DNA from: Adiantum capillus-veneris
Taxonomy: Eukaryota; Streptophyta; Polypodiopsida; Polypodiales; Pteridaceae
Assembly: GCA_014529385.2 (NCBI GenBank)
Contig: CM043964.1
Coordinates: forward strand, 105,385,587-105,449,586
Direction: 5' to 3'
DNA length: 64,000 nt
Shown here: positions 20,467-30,698 of the stretch, piece by piece
How positions within the stretch are numbered: position 1 is the stretch's first letter
Layout: the number at the start of each line of letters is the position of its first letter
Position numbers and translations under genes: made by a program
Notes under the pieces: generated by a model
Databases searched by the model: none
What the model was told of the DNA's origin: nothing
The model's input: only the letters and a program-made list of their open reading frames with translations

Positions 20467-21423
20467 TTTGTTGTTGCGGTGGCGGTGCTTCTAGTGCTCG
20501 TTCTTGATGATTCTCTTCTATTCTTCCTCGACCACGTCCATATAGGGGGTATATCCCTCCTCTCTCTCTTGGTGGTTCGGGACAATCAGGGGTGTAGTGA
20601 CCCTCTTCATCACAATTGTAGCATCTACCTTGTAGCCTTCGTCCCCTGCCTCTCCCTGCTGGCCGCTCCTCTCTTTGGTTCCTATTCATTATGTTAATTC
20701 TTAATTCTTGCAAAACTGACCAGCAAGATCATGCAAAACCCAGGCCGTAACGGGATCTGGACCTTGAACCACTCGCTCCACTCTATCATCCGTTGTCACA
20801 GGGACCATTGGTTGCACCACAACTGGCTCAGTATGTGTCAAGCCTTCCTCCCACCTTCTCTTGATCTTCTTGCTCATGGCCTCGGCAATTTCCACAGCTC
20901 TTTCAAATGTAGCAAGCTCATCTTGATCGACCTTCTCCCTTACACTTGGATGGAGACAATCCATAAACTGACGTACTTTAAAGAAATCCCCTGGAGGTAC
21001 TTAGGATGCCGCCTCTAATTGAACCCAAAGTCCTTTGAAGTGTTGCAAAAACTCTTTAAAGTTAGCATGAACATCTTGCTACAAACCTCTCAATTTTGTT
21101 GTCTCTTCTATTCCGGTTAGTTTCTTTCCAAACCTGTCAAAAATTGCCAGCTTCACTTGCTCCCATGTTTGTTTTTTTTCTTCCTCTAAACCTTCAAACC
21201 ACTCCCGAGCTTCTCCTTTGAGCACAAGATGAAATACATGAAGCTTGGCTTCGTCATTCACAATGTGCATACCAAGCGTATACCACTCGAAGTCCACAAT
21301 CCAATCCTTCACATCCTCCTTCCCTGTAAACACTGGCCGACTATACTCCATCCCTTTGAAGTTGCTTCTCCCTTGCGTGATTAATTCCACAAAATTTGAA
21401 GTCTTGCACCTCAACCAAACCAC
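20435..21423 (-). pseudogene. Inner Tat gag
   Basis: Blocks: 21423-21079 (FVELITQGRSNFKGMEYSRP, VKDWIVDFEWYTLGM, AREWFEGLEEEKKQTWEQVK), 20964-20701 (FERAVEIAEAMSKKIKRRWE) and 20713-20435 with an Arg/Gly-rich linker and an intact zinc knuckle CYNCDEEGHYTPDC. Structural protein of the particle. A stop at about 21078 and a frame change near 20710 break it. The segment PPRERGGIYPLYGRG after the knuckle is where the outer element has a huge Arg-Glu microsatellite. Confidence 0.8.
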
Positions 21424-21494
21424 AACTTTTCTTCAATGAAGCTCGAACTTCACAGCAAAACCACTCCACCTGGGTGCACAACCGGCAAATTTCC

Positions 21495-21514
21495 GCTCCC
21501 CAGAGAGATCGCCA
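21495..21514 (-). promoter_or_regulatory. Primer-binding site of inner Tat element
   Basis: Minus strand TGGCGATCTCTCTGGGGAGC starts five bases inside the 5' LTR. It begins with TGG, as any CCA-ending tRNA primer requires. It resembles the arginine-tRNA-type PBS known from Tat/Ogre elements, but the exact tRNA cannot be confirmed here. Confidence 0.55.
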
Positions 21515-21519
21515 AAGGA

Positions 21520-22738
21520 TGATGGAGCAAAAGATGTCGTGGGCATGCTCACACACCCAGACAACGCAACATAACACAAGGAATTTACTTGAATTCCTCA
21601 CCTCACTCACTACCACTCAAAAGCTCCCTAAAAACTCTACCCACAAGCTCAATTCAAACTCCAAACGCTTCGACCTACAAGCCCTTGCCTGCCCGCAGAC
21701 ATTACAAGGTGAGTCGAGGTGATCAACACTTGAAATCACACTTGATGGTGACCAAAATATACAAGAAAAACCATCAAAAACCAAAAACTCCAGCCACAAG
21801 AGGCCACTCTCAAACCATTGCAAAAGCTTCACCAAACTCCACTCTGTTGGACTCTTTGGAGTAGCGCCAACCCTAATGGCACCGATACAAGGTCACATAG
21901 TCATGTAGAAATCCGCACCTTCTTCCCTCAATTCCTTGCACACACACATCCATGGAAACCTCAGAACTTCCATACACTCTCCCAAGTGCAAAATTGAAGA
22001 GAGAAAGCTCTCATTCACTCCTCCATACACTTGGAAACAGGACGAGAACACAATCGGATTGCACTAGACCACCTGTAGGAACCTTGCTTCCTCCCACACA
22101 CAAAGGGGTGAAAGTGTTGACATTGCTCTTCCAAAGCCCTCCCTCAGCCTATACCATCATGGAACCGTGAGTGACGTGGCAATTTTAATCCATTTCACAC
22201 CTTTTTTGACCTTTTTTGGCCCAGTTTTGGCCAGTTTTGACCCCAGGTGGGCGTTTTCGCGGGAAAAACCCCTAACGGACTCCAAAATTCACCAAATTTC
22301 GCATGCTTGATCCTCGATACCCAAATCACATTTCCACATCCCCACATTTCATTTTTAACCACTTCTAGGGCGATGCACGTATCACCGCAGATCAGGCGCC
22401 GCAAATAGACAATTACCGCATGTGTCAAACTTCTCGAGCGGGATGAGAGTACCCACACTTGTCACTTGCATTATTTACATTCTAGAAAGCTCAAAAACAT
22501 TATCTAGAGCCAAAATAAGGTACCTAGAACCATATCCAAGGCCCCGATACCCTATCTAGACAGGTATGTATGCTCGACTGCCGACACGCAAGCACGCATA
22601 TTTACAATGTGCACACGTTGCACCTTTTTTCAAACTTGAAACCACTTTTTAAAGATCCCAAATGCATGTATTTACATCTTTTGTACATATGACCATGCAT
22701 TTAAACACTAATTTTTACACGCCAAAAGCGGTCTATCA
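21520..22738 (-). mobile_element. 5' LTR of inner Tat element
   Basis: Direct repeat of 14978-16204 with small differences; same TGATGG start and TCTATCA end on the plus strand. It would carry the element promoter on the minus strand. Confidence 0.93.
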
Positions 22739-23613
22739 ACGTGATAAATACTTCAGCTTATGAACAAATGAAGCCAAACCTTGAGCATCTGATGGCGGCT
22801 CCATCAACACCAACACCTTCACCTTCTCGTGATCAGCCTCTATACCATTCTGCGACACCACATGACCCAACAGCTGCGCTCGAGGCTGTGCTAGCTTGCT
22901 TTTTTTGGGGTTCAATTGACGTCCTTCTTCATCAAGCCTTTGAAAGCATAACTCCAGCTTCGATAGGTGCTCCAATATTGAACTATAGCAATCTATATCA
23001 TCCATGAAGACCCTGATAAAGCGGCCCAAGTATTGACCAAATACCCTGTTCATCCAAACTTGGAAGGTGGCATATACATTCACCAATCCAAATGGCATCC
23101 TGCGATAAGCAAAACAACCCCATGGAGATAAGAATATGGTCTTCAATTGGTCCTCGAGTGCAATCCCTATCTGAAAATACCCCGAAAAGCCATCCATAAT
23201 CGAGTATCTCTTGTGTCCAGCCACCTGGTTTAGGATTTTGTCTTGAAACAGCAATGGATAGTGATTTTTTTTGTCGCTACATTTAGTGGCTTGTAGTCAA
23301 CACACACCCTCCATTTCCAATTCTTCTTAGGGGTTATAACCACCAGTGAGACCCACTCTGACTCTTTCACAGGGTATATAATGCCTGCATCCAACAATTT
23401 ATTGATCTCCTGCCAAAGGGCCTCCTTTTGGATTTCCCCTAGTCTTCTCAACTTCTGTGCTTTAGGCCTATGTCCTTGCTTGAGAACAATCTTGTGCTCT
23501 ACCCCTCTTGCACCACGCAAATGCTTGTACTCCATCGCAAACAGGTTTGGATAGGACTCACACAACTGAACATAACTCTCTTTTTCACCCTTGGTCAAAT
23601 CTTCACTTAACAT
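22739..23613 (-). pseudogene. Outer Tat reverse transcriptase
   Basis: 23613-23230 gives EDLTKGEKESYVQLCESYPN, LRRLGEIQKEALWQEINKL, SLVVITPKKNWKWRVCVDYK. After a frame change at about 23250, 23254-22739 gives KILNQVAGHKRYSIMDGFSG (catalytic Asp), MPFGLVNVYATFQVWMN, RVFMDDIDCYS (catalytic DD) and ends KLKYLSR exactly where the inner element is inserted. Close relative of the inner RT. Confidence 0.88.
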
Positions 23614-23625
23614 GCTCGAAACCTC

Positions 23626-24402
23626 CTATATGCTTAAACCATGAGCTTGAGGCTGCATACCTTTTTCTTTAGGAGGGGAGTCGTCTATGGTGACTCCGAA
23701 TAATTCTGCATCTATCTTCAGCATGTCGTCCTCACTCTCCTCTTTCTCTGTGCTAGTGTAGCCTTCATCATAAGTTGTCTCTGTCTCGTACTCGTAGCTT
23801 GTCATGTCACCTTCATCTTTAACTGCCATAGGACGAGAACTGCTTTCCTTGGTCTTCAAGTCAAACACAATTTGTCTTCCTTTCTCTTTGTCAGGCAAGG
23901 TGAACACTTTGCTCTCCCAATCTTGCTTAGCACCTATCGCTAAAAGCCATGGCCTGCCCAAAATGATTGGATAATCATTATCTCCTGCCTTCATCACAAA
24001 AAAGTCTATTAGGCACTCTATGCCCATCACCTTGACCTTCACATCCTGAGCCACACTCAGACACCTAGCTTTAGTATGATTGGCCATCCTCATGCGCACA
24101 TTTGACTTGGCTATTGCCTTGACTCTTGTCTCTTTCAATGTTGCTTCCGTCATGACACAAACCTACACTCCACCGTCTAGGTAGGCTTGTACCTGCATCC
24201 TCTTTTCTATGATCGCATCCACTAGCGGAAGAACATTAGTTGGTACCCTCAAAGCCATGTTTTGCTCTGCTTGCACATTTCCCTTAGCTCTTGGCAGCCT
24301 GGTGCTAACACTTGTGGACCACTGTCTCCTCAATTTTGGATTTAAGACTAACTGCTGTCCAAAAGCAATGTTTGCTTTCTGATTTTGGACATCACTTACC
24401 AT
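23626..24402 (-). pseudogene. Outer Tat aspartic protease region
   Basis: The reading frame VQAYLDGGV, stop codon at 24164, VCVMTEATLKE matches the inner VQAYVDGGAQVCVMTEAIMK, so a stop sits directly behind the active-site D-G-G. Then CLIDFFVMKAGDNDYPIILG and RPWLLAIGAKQDW, and an acidic tail (YETETTYDEGYTSTEKEESE) to a stop at 23626, shortly before RT. Confidence 0.8.
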
Positions 24403-24425
24403 ATTGTACTCGGGATAGCGACACC

Positions 24426-24742
24426 CTAATTGGAAATCCGATTGTTTGATTTTTCAGCGTCTCCTTCTTTTGCTAGGCCCGGGCTTCTCTCTATCTTCGT
24501 ATACCTTTTCTTTGCCTTTGCGAGCTCTGGTTTCTCGTTCTGTCTCTGTCTCTGTCTCTCTCTCAACTCTTGCTCTCTTATTGGCCAAAACGTTGATCTC
24601 CTACTCATCCACCCCGATAATATTTACTCTTGGGACTTCGCCTCCATTTGGCGGAGCTGGTTGCACAAGATTCTCCACTGCTTGCTCTCTTGGACCATTG
24701 AATTGCCCTTGGCTTTGACCTCTACCAAGCAGCGGGTAAATG

Positions 24743-24832
<90 letters not shown>

Positions 24833-24973
24833 CTGAGGACAATCGTGTGCATAGTGCCCCTCTTCTCCACAATTGTAGAACCTACCTGGCAGTGGCCTTG
24901 CCCTGCCCCTTGCTCCTCTTGGCTGTACTCTATCCATAACATTGAGCCACAACTCCTGCATTTTCTCTGAGCA
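24426..24973 (-). pseudogene. Outer Tat gag zinc-knuckle region with (Arg-Glu)n insertion
   Basis: Minus strand reads KMQELWLNVMDRV, an Arg/Gly-rich linker, then FYNCGEEGHYAHDC, where the first Cys of the CCHC knuckle (Cys in the inner element) has become Phe. This is followed by CPQPEREREREREREREREREREREREREREREREK-type sequence encoded by the (CT)n tract at 24748-24830. Remaining linker up to 24426 is charged and frame-shifted. Gag is cut at 24973 by the LTR of another element; its 5' part was not found. Confidence 0.75.
24748..24830. repeat. (CT)n microsatellite inside outer Tat gag
   Basis: About 41 uninterrupted CT units. On the minus strand it stays in frame as alternating Arg and Glu directly after the zinc knuckle. 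Confidence 0.95.
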
Positions 24974-26178
24974 TGGTAGTTAAAAATAATTGCGAGGTTC
25001 CTAAGAGTGGACACGCTAAAGTAGTGTATATGAATGATTAACAAATTCTCTCTAAGAAGGGATTTACGCATACCTTTGCGACCGTGGAGACGATTAATTA
25101 TGTAGCTAGAAGAGGCTTATGGTTTTGGGACTTTCCAATTGATAGAGGGAAAGGGAGGGAATGACTTTAAGGAAAATCCTTTTTTTCAAATAACTTCCAT
25201 TGATTATGCTAATTTAACCTTCAAAACCTTAACTTCTCTTTGAGGAAATTAAGTATTAACCTAATTTGCCTTACTAAACAAGACCTTGCACATATACAAC
25301 CAACAAAGAAGCTACATCTTCCCCCTAAGCAAAAAGGATTTCTTATGAAAATGGAAGAGCTTAAGCTTTAATTCAAGTAAGCATGAAAGTAAATCTGTTT
25401 GAAGAATGAGAATTAACAAGATAACCTTACCTTAGTGCGTATAAGGTAGGTTCTTCTCCTTGCTTTGGAAGAGCAACGACGAAGTGTGTTGACATAGCCG
25501 GCTCTTTCCCACTTCACTTTGCTTGAAGACCACCGATTTGGAAATTGGAAGAATGAGAGGTTAGAAGAACGATTCGAGCTACGGAAAGCTTGAAGGTTAG
25601 GAGAGAGAAGGTGAGGGTGTAACGGTGATTTTGATTATGGTTATGGACATGTCTTCTCTTAGGGAGAGAGGTGTGTGTAGGGGTGTGTGTGAAAGAGGAT
25701 TAGCTTTGGCTTTCACAACTCACTCTTAAGCTTGCATTTTCAAAAATGTGAAGAGAAGTGTTTAATTAGTAGGGAAGGCCTCCTTTTAAGCTTAATTTGA
25801 TAAGGCCCTTAACTTATCTTGATAAGTTCCTTTTTCATATCTTGATATCCTTTCTTCCTTTTCAAAGCTTCTTCAACAAACTACTTATGCAACAAGCTAC
25901 TTTCCCAACAAGTGGCTTATGCAACAAGCTACTTTTCCAACAAGTTACTTTTTTCACGTTACCCTTCGTCTTTCTTTGTTTTCTTATGCAATTTTGTTTT
26001 CTTGAGATAAAACTAATATTCCATGCATTGGTTATATCCACATTCCCATGGTGTAAACCGAAAGTGTCTCGTGAGTAGCTAGGGTGCTTTATTATAACCC
26101 AAATTTACACGATCGTTTTCAAAAAGTCGATGGCTTAGATATGTCGTCAAGAGTAAGGGCTAAGAGGAGGACCTTACT
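24974..26178 (-). mobile_element. LTR copy a of second chromovirus (3' LTR)
   Basis: Direct repeat of 35966-37179, about 1.2 kb, starting TGGTAGT and ending near ACCTTAC on the plus strand. On the minus strand a purine-rich TTGTTGGGGAGTGAG (26192-26178) directly precedes it, so it acts as the 3' LTR of the chromovirus fragment at 27.3-28.8 kb. It interrupts the outer Tat gag at 24973. Confidence 0.8.
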
Positions 26179-26192
26179 CACTCCCCAACAAA

Positions 26193-27300
26193 AAGAAAGA
26201 GTTGTCCTCAGCTCAAAACAAATAAAGAATGTGGTAAATCTTCATCCGTAAGTTACACTTTCAACTTTTGGGTAACGCTAATTTAGCCTTCGTTGGTGGC
26301 TCACCTATATAAAGTGCAATATGTTTTCATTTCTTACAGTATTATTCCCTTTGTCTTTCACTTTTCTTTCCATCCCTTGTCAAAATTTCTTAGGTTTGTC
26401 TCTTTGCTCATTATCTTACTTTATGGATTGGTGGCAAGAGCTAGTTTTGTATGTGGTCATTCTTCATGTGTAGCAAACAAGTGAATCTATGAGGAGAGAT
26501 TTTGTGGAGCGATATGGGCGCCTACTATTTCCTCACTTGGGAACTTCAATAGCTCAAACCAAATTGCGAACGTTTTAAAGTATAACAAGGGTAACCCTTT
26601 AGGGTTGCAATCACTTTTGTAATAATGTATGTTTGGCTATGGTTAGTGAAGCTATGATTTGGGTCCTCGATATTACTGTTGCGTGATGAGATCAATGCAT
26701 CAAGGTTTTTCAAAATGAGTCTTTTTTCTTGCTCAAATTCTTCCTCATCAAAAGATATATCTTTACCCTCACTTTGGTTTACCACTTATACAGGGCCCTT
26801 CAACTTCACACCTCATACTAGAGAGACCAGTGCAACAATTTCACAGTGAATCCTTCCTATTGATGAGAGGCCTAATATGTGCTCTGCTTGTGATAGTTGC
26901 TTTTGTGATCATGTAATGGATGGGCTTATTGACCTCTAAAAAATTTATCTTCGTTGTATCCCTTAACATGTTCATCATGTTCTAAGATCTTGGTGCATGT
27001 CTTAAGTCCTTCTTTCTGTGATTTTTCTTGATGGATATAATGAAATTGGTTTTGAGTTCTTATATCTTGTATTTGATAGAAGTCCTTGAGAGAATTTCAA
27101 ACATAGCTAAATCTATTTTTTGATTTTGTAATTCCATACAGAGGTTTGAGTCACAAGATATACAGGATAACGTTATTCTTGTTATTATTTAGCAAAAGGT
27201 CAGGTTACAAAGGTTCAAAAAGATAGAACTTGGATTTGTAGTTAGATGAACTAACATGGTTTAGTCTGAGTCCCAAAAAAAAGGAGAATCCTGATCAAAA
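26193..27300. other. Non-coding 3' region of second chromovirus
   Basis: No recognisable gene. A 79-codon minus-strand open frame (26546-26785, acidic) has no known domain. It lies between integrase/chromodomain and the 3' LTR, where chromoviruses have a non-coding tail. Confidence 0.5.
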
Positions 27301-28803
27301 AAGATGAGTAAACTAAGAAGTAAGGTGTTCCCAATCTTCCCAAGAGGCATCAAAACCTCCTGAATTGTTCGGTGTTGTAGCTTCCGCTCCTTTATGTCTA
27401 AAATTTCTCTGGCTCCATCTGGAATTATTCTTGTGTGTTAAGAATAGTATCCTCATCATTTAGGATGTGAAGGGGATCCACAACATATCTTTTTAGCAAG
27501 CTAACATGAAATACATTGTGCAAATTCAAGTGAAGAGGTAAAGCGAGTTCGTAAGATTGGTCCCCTGTCCTTCTCAGAATCTCAAAGGGTCCATGATATC
27601 TATATGCTAACTTCCTGTATTTTCCCATTCTGAGTGAACTTCTCTTAGGTTTGACCCTAAGGAAACTCTATCTCCTACCTTAAAGATCCTGGGAGATCTA
27701 TGTAAATTAGCATAACTCTTTTGCATGTCACTTGCTCTCTTATGGTTCTCCCTTATTATTTTGATTTGGCAATCCATTTCTTCAAGTGTATTCTTTGCTG
27801 CAGGTACTGGGAGACTTGGGTCGGCCATTCTAACAGGAATGATACACTCTTGTCCATAAAGAGCTTTGAATGGGGACATTCCTAGGCTTCTATGGTAGGA
27901 ATTAGAAGCAAATTTCACGACGGGTAAATATTTGATCCAAAGATGAGGTTGTTGATTGCAGTATGATCTCAACATATCTTCTATGACTTGATTAACTCTT
28001 TTGGTTTGTCCATCTATCTTTGGATGATACGTTGAACTCGGTTTTAATTGAGTGCCTAAGGATTGGAACATGGCCTTCCAAAACTTAGAGGTAAACTTGG
28101 CATCATGATCACTGATTATCCTAGCAGGTATTCCATGTAATCTGATAATTTCTTTTACAAAAATTTGAGCAATATGCGTTGCAGAGGCAGTGGTTTTGAT
28201 TGGGACAAGGTGAGCTACTTTGGTGAGTTTATCCACCACCACAAAAATTGAATCAAAATTTCCAGCAGTCTTAGGTAACCCTGTTACAAAATCCATACAG
28301 ATGCACTCCCACTTCATTGCAGGTATATCCAATGGTTGTAGCTTCCCAGGAATCTTAACTCTTTCAGCCTTCACCTTTTGGCATACCAAACACTTCTTAA
28401 CATACTCTAAGGTATCCTTTTTCATCTTAGGCCAGTAGAAATTTTGTTTAAGAGAAGCAAACATTTTGTGATAACCTGGGTGAGCCGCAAGGGGAGTTTC
28501 ATGAGCTTCCTTTAGAATTTACATCCTTAAGCATGTAGGTATGCACAATTGATTCCTGAAGAATAAGAGTCCATCTTGAATAGAGTAGTCTTTCAAGTAT
28601 CTTTTCTAGACTTGAGCTTGGATTTCTTGGATCAATGGACCAAATTGCTCATCCGTTTGGAGGGTGTTTTGAACTTCCTCGGGTAGAGTTGAATGGACTA
28701 GTGTAATGGCAAGGGCCACTACTCGTTGCATTTTAAGCTCATTTCTACTATTGACTTTTGAGAGAGAGCTCTTGCCACCTAGAGCAATCGGGACTTCCAG
28801 CAA
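27300..28803 (-). pseudogene. Second chromovirus: integrase and chromodomain, broken
   Basis: 28464-27607 (285 aa) has the integrase zinc-binding part (FYWPKMKKDTLEYVKKCLVC), first Asp in CICMDFVTGLPK, second Asp in RIISDHDAKFTSKFW, then DGQTKRVNQVIEDMLRSYCN, in which the catalytic Glu (normally GQTERVNQ) is Lys. 27628-27425 adds GKYRKLAYRYHGPFEILRRT and LHNVFHVSLLKRYV. Further on, other frames read ILDIKERKLQHRTIQEV and ASWEDWEHL, a chromodomain. 28803-28606 is the RNase H-integrase linker. Frameshift at about 27.62 kb. RT and gag are missing; homology ends near 28803. Confidence 0.85.
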
Positions 28804-29660
28804 CTTCTACGATGCGCACGACCACCCGACAGGCTCCAAACATGAGAGGTAGGCTCACCACCTTGAGCTTTTCGCGCATGTTTGTTGTTTTGTCGCGAAA
28901 ACTAGCGTAGGGTTCACACGAGAAGAGAGCGGTAGAGACCTACAAGTAGAAGCGGCCACCTAACAGCTAACCCAAAAGCAATGAAACTTCATCCGCAGCT
29001 TAGCTTAACATAGGAGACCACTTTTGGATGCCCAATGGCAGTGGAAAACCATCGGGAAAAACCCTAACTTCTAGAGCCCTGCAAGAGACCACCAAATGGT
29101 AAATCGGTGGAAAGGCGCCCAAATGCTACCAAAACTCATGGGTAGGAGCATCTCGACATGCTCGACAAGTCTATATAGCCCACATGGCCATAAGGTGACC
29201 CGAAGCGGCACTAAACGTCAGAAACGGCATCAGACACACAAAGCGTCAAATAGCTCTCGCGGCCAAACCGCATGTCTGTTTGCCACCAAACTTCACGAGC
29301 GGCTTTCCTAGACCATCAACAAACAAGTCCTATTGTGGTAGACCACTGCAAGTCATTGACGACATGTAAACGCAACTACGGGTGCTTCCAGAGCAACAAA
29401 TTGCCAAACGGAGCTCCGGTGAAGCCAAAGTCGACAAAAACCATATGGCAAGGATTCCCAAGGGACCACGAAGCTATAGAGACCAACATCAAGAAATTTC
29501 ATCGCCGAAAAGCACTCCAAAAGTTAGAAAACGGCTCGGAGGCTCTGAAATCCACACAGGGAGTTTCTTTCTATTAGTTTGACTTTTTTGTTGAGATAAT
29601 GCTTAAAAGGGACCCAGGGGGGCTCAGGGCAGGCCCAGTAGCACTCACCATAAAAATTTC
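28804..29660. other. Gene-free leader region of unknown plus-strand element
   Basis: No recognisable gene. Short plus-strand frames (29096-29577) lack domains. It begins abruptly where chromovirus homology stops, so the left edge of the inserted plus-strand element is probably near 28804. Confidence 0.4.
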
Positions 29661-30545
29661 ATCAGGAGACATCCTACGTGTAGGATGTCTCAAGGCCAAA
29701 TCTGGGCACCAAACTCAACATCTCTTATCACACACAGCTTCTGAATAGCCTGTGCATACTAGCCGCCAAGTTTCATCACATTTGGATAAAAATTGGCCTC
29801 ATATGCACCAAAAAACGCAAAGTCAGAGCATAGAGGCAATAATGGACCATAGACCTACCAAAACTAGTCCAAATCACATGAAACTTGCACAATATACTCA
29901 TGAGCACATTGCCAAGCTATCTGTGTGGTCATATGTGAAAAATGATGAAATAGACATCCTACACGTAAGATGTCTAAATGACATTTTTGGCCCCCCAACT
30001 TGCATTTTTCAGTTCCAGATCTCCTTATAACACCTTCCTAAGCTCATATGTCAAGTTTCAAGCCATTCTCATCACATTTGGCCCCCAACACCTCCAAGAT
30101 GCACTTTTTGAGCCTAAAAACACTACACATGCTCTTACCAACACCAATTCTTGTCCAAATCAAAATCCAAGAGCAGGGCCATGTTCCACATGCCAAGAGC
30201 TACCCACAGAACCAACTCCAAGTCATTTTGATGAAATAGACATCCTACGTGTAGGATGTTTCTAGCATGATTTTGACCTACTGTGCAAGAACTGACTTCA
30301 TAGGGGCCATTAACATGGTGCAAGGAGCGTGTATATCAACTTTCAACCCATTTGAATATCATTTGCCACTGTTGAGGACATCCTACCCAAATTGTGAGCC
30401 TAAAGCCTGAATCTGCCCAAAAATGCACTTTTTGATGCCCAAACCCAATTCCAATCACATAGCCATGTTGCACAGGTCAAGGGCCACCAGCATACCAAGT
30501 TTCACCAACAACAAGCAAGATGCGTAGGATGTCTAAATGATAATT
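29660..30545. repeat. Degenerate ~285-bp tandem repeats with conserved palindrome
   Basis: The palindrome AGACATCCTAC-GT-GTAGGATGTCT occurs at 29667-29690, with near-identical forms at 29952-29975 and 30238-30261 (spacing 285 and 286). Half-sites occur at about 30374 and 30524. Flanks are shared more weakly (GATGAAATAGACATCC before; AAATGA(C/T)A.TTTTTGGCC after; TGCACTTTTTGA within). The palindrome is the best conserved part. No gene. Confidence 0.8.
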
Positions 30546-30698
30546 TTTGGCCAGAAAGCTGTTGTGGGAAAATGGAGAGTTTCCCTAGTTCCTTTTAAGT
30601 TTTATTTTCAATATTCAAGTCATTTGGATAGTTAGAACTCAGTTTATCAGCTGATATGGAAAAAAGCTAACTTCGGACTACTGAGTGCAACAGGATCC

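Larger units (their letters stand above)
14978..22738 (-). mobile_element. Inner Ty3/gypsy Tat-lineage retrotransposon, near full length
   Basis: 7.76 kb bounded by two direct LTRs (1227 and 1219 bp), with a PBS at 21495-21514 and a purine tract at the left LTR. Minus-strand order is gag, CCHC, protease, RT, RNase H, a second (archaeal-type) RNase H, integrase. The second RNase H and the DGG protease motif are marks of the Tat lineage. Two LTR stretches compared by eye (15001-15360 and 21543-21902) differ at 12 of 360 positions. Flanking 5-mers are not identical (ACGTT/ATGTT allowing one slipped base). Several stops and frameshifts make it defective. Confidence 0.9.
13919..24973 (-). mobile_element. 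Outer Ty3/gypsy Tat-lineage element, split by a nested relative
   Basis: Two blocks, 13919-14977 and 22739-24973, read as one minus-strand element once the inner element (14978-22738) is removed. The right block encodes gag knuckle, protease and RT and breaks inside the RT connection at KLKYLSR. The left block continues with LMLSQYMHPFQKRA, matching the inner element's CFFWMLCQYVYPL at the same point, then jumps by deletion into integrase. RNase H, the second RNase H and the N-terminal integrase are missing. The gag 5' part is cut at 24973 by another LTR. Confidence 0.8.

Noticed and set aside
24740-24961. Plus-strand Ser-Leu-rich frame and separate minus-strand Arg-Glu frames
   Set aside because: All come from one (CT)n tract; only the minus-strand frame that continues the zinc knuckle is part of a (former) gene.
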